A DNA stretch of 64,000 nucleotides from Microcystis panniformis FACHB-1757 (GTDB taxonomy: Bacteria > Cyanobacteriota > Cyanobacteriia > Cyanobacteriales > Microcystaceae): contig NZ_CP011339.1 of the NCBI RefSeq assembly GCF_001264245.1, positions 4,092,001 through 4,156,000 of the forward strand. The letters are read 5' to 3'. The position numbers were made by a program, and so were the translations under genes. Positions 54,333 through 61,643 of this stretch are shown piece after piece (the stretch's first letter is position 1; each line of letters begins with the position of its first letter). Below the pieces are notes generated by a model, which saw only the letters and a program-made list of their open reading frames with translations, had not been told where the DNA came from and did no database searches.

Positions 54333-55148
54333 TCAGGTTTCAGGATCTATCCCTAATTCCCGCAATCGTGCCGCTAGTTGTTCTGCTCGTTGTTTAGCCG
54401 CAGAAGCCTCTTGTTTAGCCGCAGAAGCCTCTTGTTTAGCCGCAGAAGCCTCTTGTTTAGCCGCAATTAACTCCTCATCGGCAAGGGGAATCAACTCTCC
54501 CTCCAGCGTCAACCAGCGTAACCATAGCCGCTCAATTCCCCGATAGGAACCTTGCCACAAACCTAAGCTCAATTCTAGTGGAGGAATCGGTAAGCGTCCC
54601 TCCACTAAAGTCACGGGTTGGTAATGACCATCTACCAGTTCAAACGCTTGAAGTTGGTTAGTATAGCGGCTAAAAACTACATAGTAGGGAACCTGCAAAA
54701 TCTGTTCATAAACTGTCCACTTAGTTGGCGGTTCTTCTGGTTGGCGTAGTTCTTCTCCTAAATCTTGATTTTCCGTACCTGGAGACAATAATTCCACCAC
54801 AATCGCAGGGGAAACCCCTTCCTGCCAAATCACATAACTTAAGCGCAGGTCATGGCCATCGTAGAGGCGAGGAACACCAACCACCCCAAACCAATCGGGA
54901 CGCTTGTACCATTGGGGGTGTCTGACATTGTAGTAAAGGTTGAGGTCAGCGGCACTAAAAACTAGGTCTGGTTCCCAGTTGGGAGGCTGGAAAGTCAGCA
55001 GTAATAACTGAGGTTGTAATAGGTGAAATTCGTCAGGCAAACCGGGTTCCAGTGGATTGTCACTAGGTAAATCGTACATCGTCGGCAAGGATTGCCGGGA
55101 GGAAAGGGGAGGGTCAGATTGGGGAATGGTGAAGCTAGGTGTAGTCAT
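54333..55148 (-). CDS. Uma2-family (DUF820) PD-(D/E)XK-like protein
   Basis: 271 residues. Core motifs: WYKRPDWFGVVGVPRLYDG, SYVIWQEGVSPAIVVELLSP and VYEQILQVPYYVVFSRY. The C-terminal tail has four AAKQEAS units (21-bp tandem repeat) and ends AARLRELGIDPE, the same end type as the Uma2 protein at 35081. Role in the cell is unknown; the two are only distantly alike outside the tail. Confidence 0.85.
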   Translation of the reverse strand: MTTPSFTIPQSDPPLSSRQSLPTMYDLPSDNPLEPGLPDEFHLLQPQLLLLTFQPPNWEPDLVFSAADLNLYYNVRHPQWYKRPDWFGVVGVPRLYDGHDLRLSYVIWQEGVSPAIVVELLSPGTENQDLGEELRQPEEPPTKWTVYEQILQVPYYVVFSRYTNQLQAFELVDGHYQPVTLVEGRLPIPPLELSLGLWQGSYRGIERLWLRWLTLEGELIPLADEELIAAKQEASAAKQEASAAKQEASAAKQRAEQLAARLRELGIDPET

Positions 55149-55343
55149 TTCAGTTATCAGTTATCAGTTATCAGTTACCACTCAGACCTCTCAAACATTG
55201 TAACTGTGATTACTGTAGAAACCCAACACCCAATCGCCAAATCTGTCTGAATCGGTGATCGCTATTTTGACTCTCTCGTTACTCTTTGTTGGGTTTCCTT
55301 GCGTCAACCCAACCTACAATAAACTGCTAATTCTAACGGAAAA

Positions 55344-55810
55344 TTACGGTTTTATATTTCGTTGTTTTTCTGCAATTTCTAAAAGCACTTCCTCAAGACT
55401 TGGCTCAAGGCTTTCTTTGATGTCATCAACCTCGTGTTTATGATGGGGGAAAGTGGCAATCTCAACATGATGGGGTGCATTAAGCTTAGACGCATTTAAG
55501 TTTCCTACTCGTATCCCTATCTACAAGGCGTTCCAGGATATTAAAGTGCAATGTAAGTGCGTCTAAGCTTATCATAACGGAAGATCATAGTTTGAGATTC
55601 GTTCATGTAATGATAGCGATATTTGATCTTTGGTTTTGTGTCAGTATTTTTTACTTCAATAAAGTCTAAGCGATGATTATTCTCAAAAATAATTGAACCA
55701 TTAATATAACCTTGACTTGCGTTATAAATTTTCTTGGTCAGTGATAAATATCTCACATTTGGAAATTCTCGAATGGTTTGTTCGATTTGCAAGAAATAGG
55801 CCTCAATCAT
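55344..55810 (-). pseudogene. DUF6516-like toxin gene interrupted by an 87-bp MITE
   Basis: The 5' part from ATG 55810 encodes EAYFLQIEQTIREFPNVRYL, IFENNHRLDFIEVKNTDTKP and QTMIFRYD, then runs into the element and stops. The 3' part reads NAPHHVEIATFPHHKHEVDD and PSLEEVLLEIAEKQ to TAA 55344. Removing 89 bp gives FRYDNAPHHVEIATFPHHKH without a gap, 125 residues. The layout fits DUF6516 (TumE-like) toxins. The presumed antitoxin upstream is intact and overlaps by ATGA. Confidence 0.82.
55483..55569. mobile_element. MITE-2, 87 bp, TA target, inside the DUF6516-like gene
   Basis: Ends AGCTTAGACGCA and TGCGTCTAAGCT are perfect inverted repeats. TA lies at 55481-55482 and 55570-55571. Internal sequence is unrelated to MITE-1. 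Confidence 0.88.
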
Positions 55811-56127
55811 TTTAATTCTTGGAGATTAGCCTCGTTTTGAAGAAGCATTTCATATAGTCCAGACCAAACTATAAAATCCGATTCATCTCCTAAAATACCG
55901 CAAGAAAATTGCTGATAAAATTCTGCGGATGTCATTTGATATTGTTTTTCCAGAGCTGCTAAATCTAATTTTAGATTCAAATTGCTTTTTTGTAATTCGG
56001 CAATCTGATAATCAATAATGCTTTGGGCAAATTTTTCTTGATCTTTGATAGAGTTTAAAATCTTTTTAAGGCGTTTTTCCGTTTCAGGCTGAACAGATAG
56101 ATGAAAATCTAACATAAACTGTCTCAT
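55807..56127 (-). CDS. Presumed antitoxin of the DUF6516-like module
   Basis: 106 residues from ATG 56127. The protein is helical: an N-terminal strand FMLDFHLSVQPETEKRLKKI like ribbon-type DNA-binding antitoxins, then a coiled coil (IIDYQIAELQKSNLNLKLDL) and an acidic C-terminus. The ATGA overlap with the toxin-like gene supports a toxin-antitoxin pair. The family name is not certain. Confidence 0.65.
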   Translation of the reverse strand: MRQFMLDFHLSVQPETEKRLKKILNSIKDQEKFAQSIIDYQIAELQKSNLNLKLDLAALEKQYQMTSAEFYQQFSCGILGDESDFIVWSGLYEMLLQNEANLQELK

Positions 56128-56339
56128 TACCACAAATCAAGCGGGATTTCATTCTAGCAAGCGTCAGCCCTGGGGGAGAGGAATGTAAATATTTATTAAA
56201 TTGTAGCTTTTAATACAATGTGGGGGGGGAAGTGTGTATCCTCTTGACTGTTAGGTTCGCTGGTCATTGTTTTGGGTTGCCCTATCCCTTAACCCAAATC
56301 TAAATGTCAGGCACTCAAATCATCTACCATTAACCCTTT

Positions 56340-57182
56340 TTGATGAAATTACAACTCGGAATTGTCTCTGGAGTTGCCCTGGCGACTCTGGTAACGGCTA
56401 GTGCAGCACAAGCTGCTTTGGTGGTCGTCCCCCCATCTCTGGCTCCCGGCGCTCAGTATCGTTTGGTGTTTTTGACTGACAGCACACGGAATGCAACAAG
56501 CACCGACATCAACGACTACAATACCTTTGTTACTAATGATGTAACACCAACATCAGCTCTCGCAATTGCTCTGAATGCTGCTGGACTGACGACCACTTGG
56601 AAGGCGATCGGTTCGACCGCGTCAGTTGATGCCCGTGATAATACGGGTACTAATCCATCTACGGGTACGGGTGTTCCCATCTACGCCATTGATGGCAACC
56701 TGATCGCCAACAATAATGCAGATCTGTGGGATGGTCAGATCAACTTACCAATCTATACAACACCTAATGATTTATCGAGCATTAGTGATGTTTGGACTGG
56801 CTCCCTATCCGATGGTTCAGGGGCAGTAAGTACCTAGGCAAAATTATTTACACATGACGATCATTGCCCCGTAAGGGTTTTAGCTCGATCGGGCAGGTAA
56901 TTAATTTTGCATGACTACTTATTGCAGTCTTCCCCCTTGGGTGGGGTTTCCCCGTTCTACCCTAATAGTAATTATGGAAATAGTGGTGCTACTTATGGCA
57001 ATTGGATAAATGCTGGGGATGGGGATTATTCTCAAGTGTTCCGAATGTATGGTCTCTCCAGCATCTTGACTGTACCGACCCCGCCCGCGCCCGTTTCGGT
57101 CCCCGAACCCACGAGCCTTCTTGGTTATATCACACTGGGCGGTTTAATGCTAGGAGGTGCTGTCCGCAAAGCGAGGAAATAA
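56340..57182 (+). pseudogene. PEP-CTERM protein gene interrupted by MITE-1 copy E
   Basis: The 5' part encodes a signal peptide (KLQLGIVSGVALATLVTASA), QYRLVFLTDSTRNATSTDIN and IYAIDGNLIANNNADLWDG, then stops inside the element (V-S-T-stop). The 3' part resumes in the same frame: LQSSPLGGVSPFYPNSNYG, YGLSSILTVPTPP and the signal EPTSLLGYITLGGLML with RKARK. Deleting 93 bp gives a 249-residue protein homologous to the intact one at 33368-34156. The gene as read makes only an unsorted N-terminal fragment. Confidence 0.9.
56827..56921 (+). mobile_element. MITE-1 copy E (inside the PEP-CTERM gene)
   Basis: Same 95 nt, including both TA. The element brings an in-frame TAG within its CCTAGG box, which is what ends the protein. 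Confidence 0.93.
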
Positions 57183-57390
57183 TGCCTACAAGGGAGAGGA
57201 GACGCGGGTTTCCTCTCTCTTTTTTAGGGGTTTTTGATACCTGGCACGAAGTAGTCGTCCCTGATGACAGAGGTGGTGCGTTACGGCGAATTTTAATTTT
57301 GTTTTTTTGACCAAATTGATAGCCGCAAACACGCACCCTACGCTCTAGCAACTTGGGTTAAGTATTAAATTGCTCAATCCAACCTACAAA

Positions 57391-57753
57391 CTACCCTGTA
57401 ATCTTGATTGAACTAACAGCGTCATTTTCATGATTTATTTCTGGCATTTTTGGAGCGATCATTATCGTTAATTTCAATCCTAAAGCTTGAAGCCAGGAGG
57501 TTAGTTGATTCATGGCTTCAGGTGCAGGTTTTTGCATTAGTTCTTCCAATTGCTGCGCCTGAATTTTGATTTGTTCTGGTGTTAGATTTTGAGGGCCAAG
57601 GACTTCTAGGACGTGATTGAACGCGAGTCTGAGTAATTCTGATTCAAATTCATATTCATCTCCCTCGAGATGAGTTTCCAGATAAACTGCTGCATAATGG
57701 GAATCTTTAAGAGATTCGATCAGGGAATCATGATAACTATCACTGACTGGCAT
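57391..57753 (-). CDS. Antitoxin of a RelE/HigB-like module (addiction-module antidote type)
   Basis: 120 residues. The start SDSYHDSLIESLKDSHYAAV and YLETHLEGD resembles addiction-module antidotes, followed by ELLRLAFNHVLEVLG and an APEAMNQLTSWLQALGLKLT end. Its ATG lies inside the 3' end of the toxin-like frame (14-base overlap). It is intact. It is unusual in that the middle lacks a clear helix-turn-helix, so DNA binding is uncertain. Confidence 0.7.
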   Translation of the reverse strand: MPVSDSYHDSLIESLKDSHYAAVYLETHLEGDEYEFESELLRLAFNHVLEVLGPQNLTPEQIKIQAQQLEELMQKPAPEAMNQLTSWLQALGLKLTIMIAPKMPEINHENDAVSSIKITG

Positions 57754-58085
57754 TTTCTCGGCTCCTATAGTCTTGCCAATATTTTTGGGCTATTTCAATG
57801 TCTTTAGCTTGCGTTTTTTTATCTCCTCCACACAGGAGTAAGATAATCGTTGTTCCGATTTGTCCAAAGTAAACGCGATAACCAGAACCATAGTCTATTC
57901 GTAGTTCATAAACTCCTGCTCAAAGCTGATTTATAATCCCCTAAGTTACCTAAATTAACCCGGTTTAGGCGTTGAGCAATTTTAGTTTTAGCCTTAATAT
58001 CCCGCAAAGAATCGAGCCATTGGGCCAAGGGAACTTTGCCGTCACTGGTAACATAACGTCGAATTTCTCTGGGTTGAGCCGCTAT
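57740..58085 (-). pseudogene. RelE/HigB-like toxin gene, frameshifted and without a normal start
   Basis: Reading from ATA 58085: AAQPREIRRYVTSDGKVPLA, QWLDSLRDIKAKTKIAQRLN, LGNLGDYKS; then the frame is lost by one extra base near GCTTTGA. It continues as AGVYELRIDYGSGYRVYFGQ, IILLLCGGDKKTQAKDIE and QKYWQDYRSRENASQ. This is the sequence pattern of addiction-module killer proteins. Removing one base gives 345 nt, exactly 115 codons. There is no ATG at the expected start, only ATA. Two lesions make it inactive. Confidence 0.8.
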
Positions 58086-58332
58086 GGGATAATTATAGCA
58101 GTTATACTATTTTTCTAAAGTAATGGCAGATATGGTTAATTACCCTCACCCCCAACCCCCCACCCCCCTTATCAAGGGTAGGGTTGATTCATGAATCAAC
58201 CCTACCCGACATCGTAGAGCAGGGGGGTGGGAGAGGGGAGTATTTAGAAAACGGGTTTCTTTCAGAAACCCGTTTTCTAGGGGTGGGAGTATGTCAAACT
58301 AAAAAGTAAAGCTTAGACAGCCCATCTTTATC
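58086..58332. other. Intergenic region with the second palindrome
   Basis: 58176-58207 is a perfect 32-nt palindrome (centre TTGATTCATGAATCAA, arms GGGTAGGG/CCCTACCC), a longer copy of that at 47807-47834. A C/A-rich tract precedes it and AAACGGGTTTCT/AGAAACCCGTTT forms a further hairpin at about 58248-58278. Confidence 0.7.
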
Positions 58333-59847
58333 ATGCCAGATCAGCCAATCTCGATCGCCCAATACTACCACGAGCGGACCAAATACGACCCCCAGACGAT
58401 CGCCTCAAAAAGTAAAGGTCTTGATTGGAGTCAACAACCCTATCCCTTCAAAGAATACAAAATCGGTCAGACTTTCGATCTCAAACCCTACCTCTCCCGT
58501 CAAGCAGTTCCCCAAAAAGGAGACTTTTGGCGACGTATATCGCGAATTTTGGGCTGTAGCTATGGTTTAACTGCCAAAATCGCCACTATGGGTAGTCCCT
58601 TGTACCTGCGTTCCGCACCCTCTGCTGGTGGATTATACCCCGCCGAGGTTTATCTGATCTCCCGTGGTACGGAATTTTTACCCGCCGGTCTCTACAGTTA
58701 TCAAGGTCAAAGTCACTCGCTGCTTTTATTCTGGGAAAGTGATGTCTGGACGAACCTGCAATCTGCTTGTTTCTGGAATCCTGTTTTAGAAAATACCGAT
58801 ATCGCTTTAGTTACCAGTGCCATTTTTTATCGATCCGCTTGGCGCTACGAAGATCGAGCTTATCGGCGTATTTTCCTAGATACAGGGCATTTATTGGGCA
58901 ATATTGAGCTATCAGCCTCGATTAATGACTATCGCGCTCATTTAATCGGTGGTTTTAACGATAGTCAGATGAATGAATTGCTTTATCTTGATTCCGAGAA
59001 AGAAAGTGTCATGACGGTGATTCCTTTGGCAGATCTGCTCAATATCCGACAAAATCTCCCCCCTAGTACCACGGCACTCCCTTCGGCAACCACGACTCTT
59101 TATCCCAAAATTGCCGAGGGGGAATTATTAAACTCTCTACACCGAGCGACTATCATAGCCACAGATGAGAAGATAGAAGCAAATATTACCCCCTCTAATT
59201 GGGAAGATAAATATAATTTTCCTTTTTGTCTAAAAGTTTCCGTGACATCCCGTCCCGTCAATTGGGGGGAAGATTTAATCGATCTGGAAAGTACGATGCT
59301 TAAACGCAGATCTACCCGCGCTTATAGTGGTGCTAGTCTCAGTTTAGACGAATTGCGAGCGCTGCTGCATTTTACCTATCAACCCCAAGATTATGCCGAC
59401 CAAAATCTCGATCCCAATCCCGATTATTTTGATCTAGACTTATTGGAAACTTTTATCGCTGTTTCGGCAGTAACTGGATTAGAGGAAGGCTGTTATTATT
59501 ATGCTCCTAAAGCTCAAGAATTGCGGCAAATTCGCTTTAAAAATTTCCGGCAAGAGTTACATTATCTCTGTTTAGGTCAGGATTTGGGACGGGATGCGGC
59601 TGCTGTGGTTTTTCATACGGCGGATCTGTCAAAAGCAGTGGCTAAATACGGCGATCGAGTCTATCGTTATCTTCATGCAGATGCGGGTCATTTGGGACAG
59701 AGATTAAATTTAGCAGCTATTCATCTGGGGTTAGGGGTTAGTGGTATCGGTGGTTTTTTTGATGATCAAGTTAATGAAGTGTTAGGAATTCCCTCCGATG
59801 AAGCGGTTATCTATATCACTACTTTAGGCCGACCAAAAGTTTTTTAA
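58333..59847 (+). CDS. SagB/ThcOx-type flavin oxidoreductase with two nitroreductase-like domains
   Basis: 504 residues. Two nitroreductase-fold halves: half 1 with YLRSAPSAGGLYPAEVYLIS and YRRIFLDTGHLLGNIELSAS, half 2 with MLKRRSTRAYSGASLSLDEL, EGCYYYAPKA and YRYLHADAGHLGQRLNLAAI. FMN-dependent SagB-type enzymes oxidise azoline rings in ribosomal peptides, but many cyanobacterial members stand alone. No precursor peptide or cyclodehydratase gene is visible nearby. It converges with the TauD-like gene, 94 bp apart. Confidence 0.88.
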   Translation: MPDQPISIAQYYHERTKYDPQTIASKSKGLDWSQQPYPFKEYKIGQTFDLKPYLSRQAVPQKGDFWRRISRILGCSYGLTAKIATMGSPLYLRSAPSAGGLYPAEVYLISRGTEFLPAGLYSYQGQSHSLLLFWESDVWTNLQSACFWNPVLENTDIALVTSAIFYRSAWRYEDRAYRRIFLDTGHLLGNIELSASINDYRAHLIGGFNDSQMNELLYLDSEKESVMTVIPLADLLNIRQNLPPSTTALPSATTTLYPKIAEGELLNSLHRATIIATDEKIEANITPSNWEDKYNFPFCLKVSVTSRPVNWGEDLIDLESTMLKRRSTRAYSGASLSLDELRALLHFTYQPQDYADQNLDPNPDYFDLDLLETFIAVSAVTGLEEGCYYYAPKAQELRQIRFKNFRQELHYLCLGQDLGRDAAAVVFHTADLSKAVAKYGDRVYRYLHADAGHLGQRLNLAAIHLGLGVSGIGGFFDDQVNEVLGIPSDEAVIYITTLGRPKVF

Positions 59848-59941
59848 GGTGAGTTTGAACCACTGAAGGGGTGACAAGGAGGTTGAGGTCATAGTAATCT
59901 GTACCTTGACAGATGCACTTTCTCGCTGGGACGTATTTTGT

Positions 59942-60859
59942 TTAAAGGTTAATCCAACTACGCACCATTTGTCGAGGTTTTCCTGAATTTTTAAAAGCGG
60001 TTCTATTGTGGCATAAAAAGCGATTATTAACGTAAAATACATCACCTTTTTTCATTTTGAAGCGGACTGTATTTTCCGGTTCTGAAAAAAAGTTGTCGAT
60101 TATGTCAAGTGTTTTTGTGATAGCTTCCGGTTGCGCTATTTCTAGTTTGGAGTAAGCAACTTCAATCCAGTACCGCATATAACGAAAAACCAGACCCCGA
60201 GAATCTGTTGAGAATAAGGGGAAATTATTCTTTTGAATAGCTTCTTGAGAATTAATCTCTCCCGGTGTAATCACATCCCTCGCCAAAGGTTCGTAGAGAC
60301 AGGAAACTAGGTCTGTATGGTTTTGCCAGAAATATTGATACAAATTGGCGGCGTTTACTACTAGGGAATCTCCTCCCTCATCCGCAGCAGCAAGACAGAG
60401 TAAGCCAACAATATCAGGGAAGTAGTTTTTGTCTGTACTATCGGTATGATAGCCAGTTTCTGCATTCGTCATCGAAACGGGTATAGCTTCTTTAGTGTAA
60501 TCCATTCCTCGATCGATTACATCAAAAAAATAGCCATAGCGGTGGTTTAGCAGTCCAAAAATGCGAGAAATAAAAGCATAAATTAACCGCATTTCTGTTT
60601 CTGTTAATGCTGAATCTAATCGAAAAATAATTATTCCTGGTTCCTGGAGCAATTTCTCACGAAACGGTAGGAAAAAATCAAGATTTTTATTGACTGTTTC
60701 CCGTCCTATTTCGTTGGGTTTGTCAAGCCATCTCTGATTGCTTCTTTTTAGTAAATCCAAGACTAATGATTTGGGTAAATGAAAAAATAGTTGAGAAGGA
60801 TCGGGCAATTTTTTCCAAATCAGTAATGAAATATTAGGATCGGAAATTGGTATAATCAT
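59942..60859 (-). CDS. TauD/TfdA-like Fe(II)/2-oxoglutarate oxygenase
   Basis: 305 residues. The iron triad is probably His and Asp in ETGYHTDSTDKNYFP and the distal His in FLCHNRTAF; the Arg for 2-oxoglutarate lies in KPRQMVRSWINL. The pattern GLLCLAAADEGGDSLVVNAA also fits this family. It is the last gene of a three-gene operon and its start overlaps the methyltransferase stop by 4 bases. It probably hydroxylates or desaturates a small molecule; substrate unknown. Confidence 0.85.
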   Translation of the reverse strand: MIIPISDPNISLLIWKKLPDPSQLFFHLPKSLVLDLLKRSNQRWLDKPNEIGRETVNKNLDFFLPFREKLLQEPGIIIFRLDSALTETEMRLIYAFISRIFGLLNHRYGYFFDVIDRGMDYTKEAIPVSMTNAETGYHTDSTDKNYFPDIVGLLCLAAADEGGDSLVVNAANLYQYFWQNHTDLVSCLYEPLARDVITPGEINSQEAIQKNNFPLFSTDSRGLVFRYMRYWIEVAYSKLEIAQPEAITKTLDIIDNFFSEPENTVRFKMKKGDVFYVNNRFLCHNRTAFKNSGKPRQMVRSWINL

Positions 60860-61617
60860 TTTTGAATCTTGAAGGCAACGTGAAGGGGAAGGTCAATAAG
60901 CGGAGTAAAAAATTCTGGGTCTAGTTCTAAATGTTTCTGATTAATTTTTAGTTCATAAACTTCTGGCATTTTTGTGAAGGCTGCTAAACGAAGAGATGTG
61001 AAGTAATCTTCCATAGTTTTATGAACACATTGCACGGCGACGGCTTTTCTATCTCTGCGCCAAATCTCACCGGGGAATAATTGATTGCGTCCGGAAAAAT
61101 AGCCAGCTTTCGGTTTAAAATAAAAGGGAAACTTATCTTTTTTCAGAAAAGGTAAAGAGGGATGGGGGACGGCGAACAGGAAATAGCCACCGAATTTCAA
61201 AAGTTGGTAGGCTTTCTGCAGCGTGCTAATAGTTTCTGAAACATTTAAGTAGTTGAACAGAAACATAGCCAGAACTAAATCGTATTGTTCGGACTCAGTG
61301 ACCGCAAAATCACGAATATCACCAGCTTCATAGGAAGCATTAGTAATCTGATGCTCGTTTTTTTGAATCAAGGCCTGCTCGATCATTTGCGATGAAATAT
61401 CAATCCCATGAACAGATTGAGCGCCTCGGTTAATTAACTCTCTTCCTACATAACCTTCCCCACAGCCTAGATCTAATATATTCTTGTTGACAATCGGTTC
61501 ACATAAATCAATGACAAAGGGACGTGCGGAGTAATCAGAAAGCAAAATCGGTTCTACTCGTTTCCAGTCTCCTGCGCTTTCGTCGTAAAGTTTTTTGGTT
61601 TCTTGTGTTGCTTTCAT
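60856..61617 (-). CDS. Class I SAM-dependent methyltransferase
   Basis: 253 residues. Motif I is NILDLGCGEGYVGRELINRG, followed by the acidic residue in VHGIDISSQM, motif II around YDLVLAMFLFNYLN and motif III LLKFGGYFLFAVPHPSLPF. The N-terminal YDESAGDWKRVEP is typical of small-molecule methyltransferases. It lies 26 bp after the HDO-cupin gene and overlaps the oxygenase by 4 bases. Substrate unknown. Confidence 0.9.
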   Translation of the reverse strand: MKATQETKKLYDESAGDWKRVEPILLSDYSARPFVIDLCEPIVNKNILDLGCGEGYVGRELINRGAQSVHGIDISSQMIEQALIQKNEHQITNASYEAGDIRDFAVTESEQYDLVLAMFLFNYLNVSETISTLQKAYQLLKFGGYFLFAVPHPSLPFLKKDKFPFYFKPKAGYFSGRNQLFPGEIWRRDRKAVAVQCVHKTMEDYFTSLRLAAFTKMPEVYELKINQKHLELDPEFFTPLIDLPLHVAFKIQK

Positions 61618-61643
61618 ACCTATCTAACGGGATAAAATTTGCA

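Noticed and set aside
58333..59847. SagB-like gene as part of an azoline peptide cluster
   Set aside because: No precursor peptide, cyclodehydratase or protease gene is visible, and the neighbouring operon is convergent.
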